A program made the translations under genes and the position numbers. From Candidatus Harpocratesius repetitus (GTDB taxonomy: Archaea; Asgardarchaeota; Lokiarchaeia; Sigyniarchaeales; Promethearchaeaceae), in NCBI GenBank assembly GCA_021498095.1, contig JAIZWK010000001.1:2680810-2744809 (forward strand): a stretch of DNA of 64,000 bases. The letters are read 5' to 3'. The notes beneath the pieces were generated by a model that was given only the letters and a program-made list of their open reading frames with translations, was not told where the DNA came from and did not search any database. Within the stretch, counting starts at the first letter, position 1. The number at the start of each line of letters is the position of its first letter. Below, piece by piece: positions 26,320 through 35,135 of this stretch.

Positions 26320-28491
26320 TTATTGTAATGGCTTAATGATTTCAATTAATTCCGGTAAATCCATTCCAATCTTTTGTAAATGTTCAATTGTAGGAACTCC
26401 ATTCTTATTCCAACCACGGCGTTCATAAACTGCATCCATCAATTTTTCATATTGTTCAAGTCGGTATTTTCTAACAATAGCAACTTTTTCCGCAATGGAT
26501 TTTCCCGTCGGATCAATACCAATCAGTTCTTTCATTTGTTTATCGTATCTTTCTTCCCGGGATTTATATTCTTCTTCAGTAACAGGTCCTACTGCACGAT
26601 ACGGAACTGCATCGTGTTCTCTAAGTCCTTTTCCTAAACGAATATTAAAAATACGTTGAAAATTATAGACACGCTCTGATTGCAAAATTAATTTTTCAGG
26701 TGTTAATTTCTCACCTGTCACTCCCTCATATATCCAGCAATAATTCTCTACATGCTCAGGAACTTTTGCTGCCTCAGTAGGAGGATAATTCTTATTACTT
26801 GGGGGGGTTATATCGTTCCATGGTAATTTGCACAATCCAACTAAGCCAAACCATGTACGAAACATGGGAAAATAATGTAAAGCTTCAGCTTTATCCTCAA
26901 AACTTGGTATTTGGTTGTTTACTTGATCCATAAAAATCAACCATGCTTCATCATGCTGAGGACCCTTATTAGTAAAGCCGTATCCTCCTTGTTGAGCGAG
27001 AGATTCTTTACTTTGATATTCAGAATATTCCAATCCTTTCTGTTCCATACCAATATCATTTACGAAATTTGGATCAGCGCCATATTTTTCAATAAATAAT
27101 TTTTTCATTCTGAGAATCCCCTGACCAATTACAACACCAAAACCTTCGCCTCGAGCCATTTGATGCAAAATCTCTAAAACGGCAGCGCTGTTTCCGAATT
27201 TAAGTTCAATTCCACCTGTTATTTCAGAATTAAGTATACCATTTTCGTAACATTCCATCGCAAATGCAGTGCTGGTGGCAAATGAAATTATATCAATACC
27301 GTATGTATCACAGTAGAAATTAGCTTCTAAAATAAACTGAGGATCAAAACAGCCTAAGTTTGCACCTAATCCTGCAGCATTTTCATATTCTGGCCCATCA
27401 ACAGTAACCTTTTGACCCGCATAAGGCCCAGTCTTTAATTCAAATTTATCTGCAGCTTTAGAACAAGCCATTGAACACCCGTACCAGCATCCATCAGGCA
27501 AACCTTGAGTTAAGTAATTGTCACGAAACACATTGGAATATATCTTTTTTGCATCTGGATGGCCTCCAAATTTAAAGTTGTGAGTGGGGAGCAAATCATA
27601 TTCATCCATAATTTCAATAATATTTGCAGTTCCAACTTGGCGCATTCGATTTTGTTTATCGTCATATTGTTGAATTTCACGATGCAATCGTAATCCTGCC
27701 TTGTTAATTAATGCTTTATTAACAGGATTGTTAAGATTTCCTTTAGTGGCTTTATTTTTGATTACAATTGCTTTAATCTTTTTATCTCGAAACACACGGC
27801 CAATTCCACCCCGTCCCGCTTGTTTTACTCGAACTACTTTTCGACGAGGATCGTAAAATGAAAAGTTCAGCATTCCCATTCGAACAAATTCTGCGGCTTT
27901 TCCAGATGAAACGACAGAAATATTTCTTTTATCATATTCATCATCAGCGTACATTTCGGTTAGCTGTTCCGCCAATACATGACTATCAATTGCTTCTAAA
28001 GGAGCTTCTTCAATTTTTATTGAACCTGATGTTCCATCAATGAAAATTATTATGTCATTTTTTGCTTTTCCTTGAATTTCAAGTGCATCCCAGCCAGCAA
28101 ATTTTAGAAAAGGTCCAAAATATCCTCCTACATTACTATCAATAACAATATCTGTTAATGGTGAAATCGATACAAGTAAAGATTTACCCGCCCCAGGATA
28201 TTGAGTAATACCACAAATTGGTCCAGTACCGATGACAATCTCGTTTTCAGGATCATGCCATTTTGTTGTATTTTTAACTGCTTTCCAGAGCAAATATAAA
28301 CCAAATCCTTTTCCTCCAATGAATTTTTCTTTCATTTCTGGAGTAACATCTTTTGATTCAATAACATTATTAGAAATGTTAATGTAAAGTGTTCGATTGC
28401 AATACCCTTTTTCAATGGGTCGTAATTCATAATTCCACTCTTTTAACAAAGTTCGGGCTTCTTTTAGTTTTTTAATACTTTCATTCTCCAT
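26320..28491 (-). CDS. Tungsten-type aldehyde:ferredoxin oxidoreductase family enzyme
   Basis: About 723 residues match the AOR family. The N-terminal domain has GGKGFGLYLLWKA, TGPICGITQYPGAGKS and GGYFGPFLKFAGWDALEI, the pterin-binding signature. [4Fe-4S] ligands appear as the Cys cluster in LPDGCWYGCSMACSK, with a later Cys in VGLCKLPWND. Family members oxidise aldehydes (or reduce acids) with ferredoxin at a bis-pterin W or Mo centre. The protein is longer than classic AOR (about 605 residues) and nearer in length to YdhV-like members, so the substrate is open. The start is ATG 28491, with AGGTG 7 nt upstream; a TTG at 28515 is less likely. A polyferredoxin gene lies just upstream and a ThiS/MoaD-like gene downstream. 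Confidence 0.92.
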   Translation of the reverse strand: MENESIKKLKEARTLLKEWNYELRPIEKGYCNRTLYINISNNVIESKDVTPEMKEKFIGGKGFGLYLLWKAVKNTTKWHDPENEIVIGTGPICGITQYPGAGKSLLVSISPLTDIVIDSNVGGYFGPFLKFAGWDALEIQGKAKNDIIIFIDGTSGSIKIEEAPLEAIDSHVLAEQLTEMYADDEYDKRNISVVSSGKAAEFVRMGMLNFSFYDPRRKVVRVKQAGRGGIGRVFRDKKIKAIVIKNKATKGNLNNPVNKALINKAGLRLHREIQQYDDKQNRMRQVGTANIIEIMDEYDLLPTHNFKFGGHPDAKKIYSNVFRDNYLTQGLPDGCWYGCSMACSKAADKFELKTGPYAGQKVTVDGPEYENAAGLGANLGCFDPQFILEANFYCDTYGIDIISFATSTAFAMECYENGILNSEITGGIELKFGNSAAVLEILHQMARGEGFGVVIGQGILRMKKLFIEKYGADPNFVNDIGMEQKGLEYSEYQSKESLAQQGGYGFTNKGPQHDEAWLIFMDQVNNQIPSFEDKAEALHYFPMFRTWFGLVGLCKLPWNDITPPSNKNYPPTEAAKVPEHVENYCWIYEGVTGEKLTPEKLILQSERVYNFQRIFNIRLGKGLREHDAVPYRAVGPVTEEEYKSREERYDKQMKELIGIDPTGKSIAEKVAIVRKYRLEQYEKLMDAVYERRGWNKNGVPTIEHLQKIGMDLPELIEIIKPLQ

Positions 28492-28532
28492 ATTTTTACA
28501 CCTTTGTTTAATCAATTATTAATTTTTGCCAA

Positions 28533-28937
28533 TTAAGCTTCATCAGGAATTTTCTTAATATATAATGCCTCTGTTGGGCAATTCTTCACACAGACACCGC
28601 AAGCTACACATTTAAACGGCTCTTGTAAGTCATCATGAAAAAATAAGGCATTTTCAGGACAAACTGAAACACAAATGAAGCAACCTACACACATCTTTTT
28701 GTTAATTCGGACTACTCCATTTTTGGCTCGAGTTATAGCTTGAGCAGGACATACATCAATACAAGCACCACATTGAGTACAGGTTATAATTTGATGCGGA
28801 TCTGAATCATTATTTGCTTCAATGATACGTAATGCTGCTTTCAAAGGATTTTCTTCCTTGAAATAAAGATTACTGCATGCTTCTTCACAAGAATGGCACG
28901 CTACACAATTTTCTTCAATCTTAGCTAATAATCTCAT
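28533..28937 (-). CDS. Polyferredoxin with four [4Fe-4S] motifs (AOR partner)
   Basis: The protein has 134 residues from ATG 28937, which has a strong GGAGGT site at 28947-28952. An upstream ATG at 29003 would add 22 residues but has no such site. Four Cys clusters follow: CVACHSCEEAC, CTQCGACIDVCP, CVGCFICVSVCP and CVACGVCVKNCP. Each can hold a [4Fe-4S] cluster, making an electron wire. The gene ends 41 nt before the aldehyde oxidoreductase on the same strand, so it probably carries electrons between that enzyme and the ferredoxin pool. Confidence 0.88.
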   Translation of the reverse strand: MRLLAKIEENCVACHSCEEACSNLYFKEENPLKAALRIIEANNDSDPHQIITCTQCGACIDVCPAQAITRAKNGVVRINKKMCVGCFICVSVCPENALFFHDDLQEPFKCVACGVCVKNCPTEALYIKKIPDEA

Positions 28938-29224
28938 CTTGGGAAAACCTCCACAAATGTTTGAGGTAATATGCTCTTCTTCAAAAAGATTTTTGTCACG
29001 CATTAGAAATATAGATATAATCTGTTTTTTATAATAAATTCAAATAATTGATTTGATCTTAACCATTATGATCATATTTATTTTTTTTTTCATTACCATT
29101 TTTTATAATGTTTATACAATTGATCATTTTCCAAAATTTCTAATATTAGTGCGCTTTTTACTAAATCAGCTTAAAATAGACGGCTGTATTAATAGCTAAA
29201 TAACTGCAAATATGAGGATGTTTA

Positions 29225-30493
29225 ATGGAAAATTCAAATAATAATGATCTTCCTATCCAAGAAAATTCTAATGATGGGGAGAAAAAAAGAAGTAGGTTTA
29301 GTAAAAAAGAAGAAAAAAGCAATGAACCTCCAAAAGATCCAACCAATCTTAATTTTCAAGATATATTAGAAAAAGAACTAGGAATCATCAAAGTTTATGA
29401 TTACGCCATCAATAATGCATTAGATTTAATTTTTCAACCAAAATTGATTGAAAAATATGAGCAGGAACTAATTATTCCATTAATTGGTGGAGAAACCGAA
29501 CCTGAAACTGCTGACGGAGGAAGATTGTTTCTTCGAGAAGAATTTGAACGGATTAAAGTTGGAGAAAAAGTAAAAACAATTATAAATTCTGCAGAAGAAA
29601 TTGCTAAAAAGCATGGAGTGAAGACCCATGTAAATAAACAAATTGGAACATTTAGTATTATTCTAATGGTTATCTCCATGGCTTCATATTTTATAATAGG
29701 AACAATTTTTGGGCAAGAAAATAGTACAACATGGTCGATTCCTATTTTTCTTTTAATGTGTTTTGGGCCTCAATTTTTACGTTCTTGGTTAACTAAACGA
29801 TTTGAAAAATTCAAAGAAGCACATAATTCCGAGGTTTTTGAACTTCAGAGCGAAAATATACAAGATGTTCGTGTTTTCATTCAAGATATTATTGATGATG
29901 TAAGAGATCGTTTAATTTCAAACAATGTTGCTTTAGAGAAAATTCAATTTGTTTTATTTTCTGATGGATATACAAATGTGAGTTTTGTCAGAAATCAAGG
30001 AGGAACTAGAGGATCACCTCTTAGAGCTGTATATCAATTCGAATATCCAGAAGGAATGAGCCCAAGCACTTCACATCAATATGGCATTAGTGGAATTCCA
30101 GAAGATGATGAAAATGATCTTTTTATTTTTCTTAAAAATGCTAAATTTGATGAAGAAGGACGATTATATGAATTTAATCAAGAAATTCCAGTAAAAAGTG
30201 ATTATAAATTACCAGAAGCTCTATTAAACGCTTCAGAATTTTCTACAATTGATAATCCTGATTTAGTTATACCTGAATTTAGCACATTTAACAAAATTAA
30301 ATGTGAGTGTAATCATTCAATCCAATTGAAATCTATGAAATCAAGTCAATCCACCTTACATGACAATTTTGAGTTCTACTTATTAATTGGTAAAAATTGT
30401 CCAAAATGTGGAAAAAATCCTTACATTCTTTTAAATTCTCCAGGAAATGAATCAATTCCCAGTGGATTGAAACGTATTTTTGGTGAAAATTAA
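29225..30493 (+). CDS. Hypothetical membrane protein with C-terminal zinc ribbon
   Basis: The 422 residues start with about 45 polar, disordered-looking residues and a helical region with a coiled-coil look (105-135). Two transmembrane helices follow (about 141-163 and 170-186), then a large cytosolic domain. Near the C-terminus CEC and CPKC motifs could bind zinc. The family was not recognised. The gene is convergent with the acyl-CoA-synthetase-like gene; four GATTTT units and a T-rich run follow its stop. Confidence 0.7.
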   Translation: MENSNNNDLPIQENSNDGEKKRSRFSKKEEKSNEPPKDPTNLNFQDILEKELGIIKVYDYAINNALDLIFQPKLIEKYEQELIIPLIGGETEPETADGGRLFLREEFERIKVGEKVKTIINSAEEIAKKHGVKTHVNKQIGTFSIILMVISMASYFIIGTIFGQENSTTWSIPIFLLMCFGPQFLRSWLTKRFEKFKEAHNSEVFELQSENIQDVRVFIQDIIDDVRDRLISNNVALEKIQFVLFSDGYTNVSFVRNQGGTRGSPLRAVYQFEYPEGMSPSTSHQYGISGIPEDDENDLFIFLKNAKFDEEGRLYEFNQEIPVKSDYKLPEALLNASEFSTIDNPDLVIPEFSTFNKIKCECNHSIQLKSMKSSQSTLHDNFEFYLLIGKNCPKCGKNPYILLNSPGNESIPSGLKRIFGEN

Positions 30494-30522
30494 AAAAATG
30501 ATTAACATACGTTAAAGTAATT

Positions 30523-30546
30523 GATTTTGATTTTGATTTTGATTTT
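30523..30546. repeat. Tandem GATTTT microsatellite between convergent genes
   Basis: Four perfect 6-bp units lie 30 nt after the stop of the plus-strand gene and are followed by further T-rich sequence up to the stop of the minus-strand gene. On the plus strand the T-runs could serve as an archaeal U-tract terminator. Confidence 0.7.
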
Positions 30547-30572
30547 TCTTCTTTAATCTTCTTTAATTTTTT

Positions 30573-31958
30573 CTAATTTTTTGAATTTCTCAATTTATGG
30601 TATTTTAGCATTATTTTTAATGCTCGAACACCGCGTTCCACTTCATTTACAAATACGGGAATATGTAACTCATTGCCAATCTGTACAATTCGTTGAGCTC
30701 CTTCTTCTTCCGCTTGAATCAATATTGTAATTATGGGTTTATCTGGATAAAGACGCTTAATTGTTTTAAAAATACCAAAATCAAATTCAATTTCGGTAAA
30801 AAATTCTAATGCTAAAAATAACGATCCTACATTAGGATCTTTTAATAAAGATTTACTAGCATCAAAATAAACTTGACAAACTTGAGTTCCAATGAATTCT
30901 TTTGGAGGCCAATAATCTACAGGGTTTCCAAGTTCACAAGTCGATCCTCCAATATTTTTTAAAATGTATTTTCTATTTTCGTCATGAAGTGATGCTAAAT
31001 GAATCCCTTGAAGTCGCATCTCAGCTATTAGAAGATTTATCGCGCCAGATGATGGTCCAATGATACCCACTTGATCATTTTGAGGCGTTGGGCACCATAA
31101 AAAGAGTTTTGCAAATTCAAATAATTCAATGTAATTTTCAACTGAAATTGCTCCCGCCTCTTGTATTTCATTAAAATTTGCTTGGTTTTTTCCGACATAC
31201 TTAATTAAAACTGGCTTTTTCCCTCGATAGGCATGCATTACATCAATAAATTCATGAGTAATTTTTTTCATATACAAAGTTATAACTTGAGTTTGAGAAT
31301 CATTAAATAAAAATTCAAGCATTTGAGCTTCAGTAATTTGGAGTTGTTTTCCGATATGAAAAACCTTAGAAAATGGAACAGGTTGTGGTAAATTCCACCA
31401 TCCACATGCCCCTGATAATCCACCACTTTGTGCTAAAAAACTTACTCCCGATTTCCATCCTTGTTTTCGGCTGATCTGAATAATATGTGAACGAATTGGG
31501 ATAATTGATGATGTAAAACCCGACAAAAAATCAATGATTCCAATCATCGAAGGTCCTAACATCTTTATATGATATTTATCAAGAATAGCTTTAATTTTCT
31601 GAGACAATTTCAGATATTCTTCTTTTGTTGTTATATATGCTAAATCAGTTTGGAGTAAAATATAATGAATTTCGGCTTTACCTAAAGTTTCTAATATTTC
31701 AAGCAAATTATGCCTTGTTAAAATAATCGCCAAATCTGGACGAGGTTTAATTGTTCCAATCTCATCAATACTATTTATGGTTGGAATTCCCATTAACGAT
31801 TTTGTATAAGGATGAACAATTGAAATATGAGCATGATAGCGCGCTTCTAATAAATTTTTAAGCACAATACCATTAGCCGTATATTCATTTCGAGAAGATC
31901 CGATGATTAAAATTGAGTGAGGCGCAAAAAATAGAGAAAGATCTTGATAAATACCCAT
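30573..31958 (-). CDS. ADP-forming acyl-CoA-synthetase alpha-like protein lacking the catalytic His segment
   Basis: The 461 residues follow the domain order of the alpha chain of NDP-forming acetyl/acyl-CoA synthetases. There is an N-terminal CoA-binding Rossmann domain (SILIIGSSRNEYTANG), a succinyl-CoA-ligase-like domain (MLGPSMIGIIDF, FLAQSGGLSGACGWW) and a third domain (VGIIGPSSGAINLL, GNPVDYWPP). In active enzymes a conserved SHTG segment carries the phosphorylated His. Here the sequence runs from KPVLIKYVGKNQANFN straight to EAGAISVEN, with that segment absent. The protein may bind CoA without making acyl-phosphate, or act as a regulatory or scaffold subunit. No ATP-grasp beta subunit gene is adjacent. 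Confidence 0.78.
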   Translation of the reverse strand: MGIYQDLSLFFAPHSILIIGSSRNEYTANGIVLKNLLEARYHAHISIVHPYTKSLMGIPTINSIDEIGTIKPRPDLAIILTRHNLLEILETLGKAEIHYILLQTDLAYITTKEEYLKLSQKIKAILDKYHIKMLGPSMIGIIDFLSGFTSSIIPIRSHIIQISRKQGWKSGVSFLAQSGGLSGACGWWNLPQPVPFSKVFHIGKQLQITEAQMLEFLFNDSQTQVITLYMKKITHEFIDVMHAYRGKKPVLIKYVGKNQANFNEIQEAGAISVENYIELFEFAKLFLWCPTPQNDQVGIIGPSSGAINLLIAEMRLQGIHLASLHDENRKYILKNIGGSTCELGNPVDYWPPKEFIGTQVCQVYFDASKSLLKDPNVGSLFLALEFFTEIEFDFGIFKTIKRLYPDKPIITILIQAEEEGAQRIVQIGNELHIPVFVNEVERGVRALKIMLKYHKLRNSKN

Positions 31959-32071
31959 AAAGAAACTAGGATTGAGATAATCTTAAGTTTTGCTTTCTTG
32001 AAAATGAAGAAATTCAGACTTATGGAAATAAAATCACATAAATTAGAAACCCCCATTTTTTAAAAATTAAT
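31959..32071. other. Left part of the intergenic region upstream of the structured RNA
   Basis: The 441-nt gap 31959-32399 lies between two divergently transcribed genes. This left part is AT-rich apart from an ACCCCC run at 32049-32054, and no gene is seen. It can hold the minus-strand leader of the acyl-CoA-synthetase-like gene and the promoter of the RNA described next. Confidence 0.4.
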
Positions 32072-32150
32072 GGTGAAGTAGCTCACCTAAAGGTAATAAA
32101 ATTACCAGCTGCAGGTCAAAGACCATAACTATCCCTTAATAGGGATAGTT
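32072..32150 (+). ncRNA. Putative structured RNA with pseudoknot and terminal hairpin
   Basis: Four perfect hairpins are packed in 79 nt. P1 pairs 32072-32076 with 32083-32087, P2 pairs 32092-32097 with 32101-32106, P3 pairs 32114-32117 with 32121-32124, and the long terminal stem pairs 32127-32135 with 32142-32150 (9 bp). The P1 loop bases 32078-32082 (GUAGC) are complementary to 32108-32112 (GCUGC, one G-U pair) directly after P2, giving a possible pseudoknot. Such density is unlike the surrounding AT-rich DNA. It lies 249 nt ahead of the L10e start codon, on the same strand. It could be a cis-regulatory leader, riboswitch-like element or independent small RNA. The family was not recognised and the strand is inferred. 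Confidence 0.45.
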
Positions 32151-32399
32151 TATTTCCTAATTAATTAATCATTTTATATATTAATATAAAAATTAAACCA
32201 AAGAGAAATATTTTTGTCGAGAGTCTTCATGTATATTCTTTATTAATAAAGGATTTTTTCATTTTATATCCATCTTGATATTTTTTCATCAATTCTTTTC
32301 ATTAATCTTCTTCATTAGCTTTTCCCCGCTTTAATTCCAAAAAAATTTTATTTCATGATGAATTTATCTTCATAATAAATACTTCAATATGTGAATAAC
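32151..32399. other. AT-rich leader region of the L10e gene
   Basis: About 250 nt. The run TTTATATATTAATATAAAA near 32173-32191 is a possible archaeal TATA element for either direction. No reading frame is supported. Confidence 0.4.
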
Positions 32400-32987
32400 A
32401 TGGCTAAACGAAGATGGAAATGCTTCTCAGTTTTCAAGGTAAAAGGTTACCAAAAAAAACGAAGTCGGTCTCACCGACGTGAATTCGTTCGTGGGGGAGC
32501 AGATTCTAAAATTACTCGATTTGATATCGGCAATCGCAAACAAATTGATTGGGACGTCAAAATTGGGATGATCTCCGATCATAATATTAATATCAGTCAT
32601 TTTGCACTCGAAGCTGTTCGAACTTCAATAAATCGTCGTCTTATTAAAAAAATTGGGCGAGCAAACTTTCACCTGAAGATTCGCAAGCATCCTCACACTA
32701 CATATCGCGAGCACGCGATGATGTCCTTCGCTGGAGCGGATAGGCTTTCATCTGGAATGCGTAACGGTTTCGGTCGACCGGTTGGAAAGTGTGCGCGCAC
32801 TCGAGCAGGCGATATAATTATGGAATGCGGTTGTGCGATGAAGCACGTAGAACAAGTAAAGCGTGCTTTTCAGATTGCTGATAAGAAACTTTGTACAACC
32901 ACAAAAATTGTGATTTTAGACACAAAAGATGAAGATATGATTGCTCGAATTCCATTACCACATATCAGCAAGTTTGTGACCGTTTAA
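32400..32987 (+). CDS. rpl10e: Ribosomal protein L10e (uL16 family)
   Basis: This 195-residue protein matches archaeal/eukaryotic L10e, a 60S/50S protein near the peptidyl-transferase and P-site region. The family core MMSFAGADRLSSGMRNGFG is unmistakable, and the basic N-terminus (MAKRRWKCFS) and the central KIRKHPHTTYREHA segment fit. ATG 32400 is preferred over an in-frame GTG at 32391, because family members begin at this point. It is slightly longer at the C-terminus than many archaeal homologues. The gene stands alone and is followed by a hairpin and T-run terminator. Confidence 0.96.
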   Translation: MAKRRWKCFSVFKVKGYQKKRSRSHRREFVRGGADSKITRFDIGNRKQIDWDVKIGMISDHNINISHFALEAVRTSINRRLIKKIGRANFHLKIRKHPHTTYREHAMMSFAGADRLSSGMRNGFGRPVGKCARTRAGDIIMECGCAMKHVEQVKRAFQIADKKLCTTTKIVILDTKDEDMIARIPLPHISKFVTV

Positions 32988-33021
32988 ACAAGCAAACAAA
33001 TTAATAAGTGAATGAATCGTA

Positions 33022-33067
33022 AAAAGCAAGATGCTTTTAATATTAACGCTTTTTTTTATTTTATTTT
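33022..33067 (+). terminator. Hairpin plus T-tract after L10e
   Basis: A 7-bp stem (AAAAGCA 33022-33028 with TGCTTTT 33032-33038) is followed by a long T-rich run (33050-33067). It starts 35 nt after the L10e stop. U-rich tracts end transcription in archaea, so this is a good terminator candidate. Confidence 0.6.
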
Positions 33068-33176
33068 AAAATATTAATATTCTTTTAGATCTATACCAAA
33101 GAAGAATAGAAAGAAGCAATTTATTGTTATATTCTTAAAAAAAGATGTATAATTAGTAAAATAAGAAAAAAATCAG

Positions 33177-34091
33177 TTAACTTTCTAAAACGAACTCTTC
33201 AGATTCAATTTGTTTGTTTTCGCATTCAAATAAATGATCTTTTGTATGATGTATAAGGTATAAAGAGCCACCAGCAACTATACCCCAAATAAAAAGCCAA
33301 ATAACATGTCTAAGTAGTTCATTAGTTAGCATTTCAATTCCTTCAAAGAATAATCCTGCAGTTATATTAATTGCGGCATGTGCTAAAGTTGGCATCCAAA
33401 TGCTTTTCGATTTTAAATATAGAAAACCTTCAAACAAGCCCATAAAAATAGTTGAAAGAGGCATAAGAACAAATGCGCCTAATATTGGATTATCTGGGAA
33501 ATTATAACCCATAAGAATAATAGGTATGTGCCAAAATCCCCATATTAATCCTGTGAGAAGAAAGCCTTTATTTATTCCGAATTTATTCAGTAATTTTCCT
33601 TGTAAATAACCGCGCCATCCAAATTCTTCTCCAAAAGTATATATCATTCCGAATAATGCTCCAAATATAATCGTTATAATAATATTTAGCACGAAATAAC
33701 CAATTTTCTGTGGATGTATTCCTAACAATAGCCCGACTTCATTCCCAATTATAACTATTCCATCTTTAAATTGAAATAAATTTTCAGATATGACGCCCCA
33801 ATTAAAAATCACAATTATTCCAGAGGAAAGGAATACGACTAAAAGTGGTGTAAAAATTGCAATTATACTTAACCACCATTTACTTAAGCCCCAACCAACA
33901 TTTTTAAAACCTTCTTTTGTAAGTATTCGAAATCCAACAGCTGTTAGCGCTGGAAACCACATCAATATCAAGGCAAAAGATCGAAAATTTTTTGATTCAA
34001 TTCCACCAGTAAAAAATATAATTAATTGAAGCGCATAGCTAAGCGAAAATAACACAATAATATAGATTAAGTAGTTCTTTTTCAATTTCAT
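33177..34091 (-). CDS. CPBP-family intramembrane glutamic protease
   Basis: The 304 residues contain about eight hydrophobic segments. The CAAX-protease (CPBP/Abi) motifs are complete: GEEFGWRGYLQ (Glu155, Glu156, Arg160), GFWHIPI (His188), and AHAAINITAG (His238) in a later helix. The active site sits in the membrane and cleaves prenylated or other membrane peptides; no substrate is evident. It stands alone, convergent with L10e. Confidence 0.88.
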   Translation of the reverse strand: MKLKKNYLIYIIVLFSLSYALQLIIFFTGGIESKNFRSFALILMWFPALTAVGFRILTKEGFKNVGWGLSKWWLSIIAIFTPLLVVFLSSGIIVIFNWGVISENLFQFKDGIVIIGNEVGLLLGIHPQKIGYFVLNIIITIIFGALFGMIYTFGEEFGWRGYLQGKLLNKFGINKGFLLTGLIWGFWHIPIILMGYNFPDNPILGAFVLMPLSTIFMGLFEGFLYLKSKSIWMPTLAHAAINITAGLFFEGIEMLTNELLRHVIWLFIWGIVAGGSLYLIHHTKDHLFECENKQIESEEFVLES

Positions 34092-34319
34092 GTTAATGCA
34101 CTTATAATAGAAGAATTATAACTAATATTGATATTATTGTTACTATTTTGCTTTTACATATAAGAAAATTGGCAACCAATGATTATCACATATTTTTTTA
34201 GGATGATTTCCAATGCAAAAATTACATTTTTTGCAATGATGAACGTTTTTTATCAAATCTAAAAAAGTATACAGAAAATAAATATGCAGAAAGTAAAAAA
34301 AACTTTGAAAATGGAAAAA

Positions 34320-35045
34320 TTACACATTTTGGAGGATGTAAGGAGCATATTGGACAAAAGGTTGGCGATTTTTAGAAGACCGTGTTTTAATTGCTAATTG
34401 AGGACAAAGATTTATACATCCCATGCATCCGACGCATAAATTTTCATGAAAGATAGGAGTATTATTAGTAGATGGGGAAATAGCCTTAGAAGGGCAAATT
34501 TTAGTGAAACACAATTTACATTTTGAACATTTGTTTAGATCAACTTTTTTTTTCCCCACAAAAGCTTGCATCTGCCATCTATATGTTGAAATTGTTCCAA
34601 CAATAGACAATAAAAAGTATTTTTTAGGAGCTTGTTTACGTAAACTTTCTAATTTTTCAATGGATAAATTTCCTTGATCTTGGATTAATGTCGAATAAAT
34701 AAGATCAATTCCTCCTGAATTTTTAAGGGATTTAAACATTGAATATGGACCATTACCAAAATTTCTACCGCTTGTAAGAAATGTAAAATATGGAATGTTC
34801 GGCAGTCTTAACTTAGATAAAAAGGATGTAACTACTCGTGGTGCGCGCCAAACCCAAACTGGAGAACTGAATCCAATTAAGTCGTATTTTAATAAATCAA
34901 CCTTCAAATCTTTAACTAATCTTTTAAGTTCAACAGTGCAATTATGATTTCTCAAATATTCTCCCAGCTTAGAAGCAAAATAGGCTGTTGAACCTGTTCC
35001 TGAAAAATAAATAATACAACTTTGAAAGATTTCATTTTTGCTCAA
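34320..35045 (-). CDS. EFR1-type flavodoxin-ferredoxin fusion protein
   Basis: The 241 residues begin with a flavodoxin-like domain (IIYFSGTGSTAYFASKLG is the FMN phosphate loop; SSPVWVWRAPRVV follows) and end with two [4Fe-4S] motifs, CSKCKLCFTKICP and CVGCMGCINLCP. This is the layout of EFR1-family proteins, which shuttle electrons. The first residue must be TTG at 35045, since a stop lies three codons upstream and no early ATG exists; there is no clear ribosome binding site. It is divergent from the radical SAM gene, with about 90 nt between, so it could supply reducing power to that enzyme (inference). Confidence 0.82.
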   Translation of the reverse strand: MSKNEIFQSCIIYFSGTGSTAYFASKLGEYLRNHNCTVELKRLVKDLKVDLLKYDLIGFSSPVWVWRAPRVVTSFLSKLRLPNIPYFTFLTSGRNFGNGPYSMFKSLKNSGGIDLIYSTLIQDQGNLSIEKLESLRKQAPKKYFLLSIVGTISTYRWQMQAFVGKKKVDLNKCSKCKLCFTKICPSKAISPSTNNTPIFHENLCVGCMGCINLCPQLAIKTRSSKNRQPFVQYAPYILQNV

Positions 35046-35135
35046 AAATTTTTAGTGAAGAGTAAAAAAGAATCTCATTAAAGCCTTTTGAAAAAAAAGC
35101 GGTAATTTTTAACAAGATAAATAGTTAATTATTCT

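Noticed and set aside
26157..26345. 62-codon minus-strand frame over the repeat end
   Set aside because: It runs through a T-rich low-complexity stretch of the non-coding repeat and overlaps the AOR 3' end.
32072..32150. Structured region as a tRNA or C/D-box guide RNA
   Set aside because: No cloverleaf, T-loop consensus or RUGAUGA/CUGA boxes are present.
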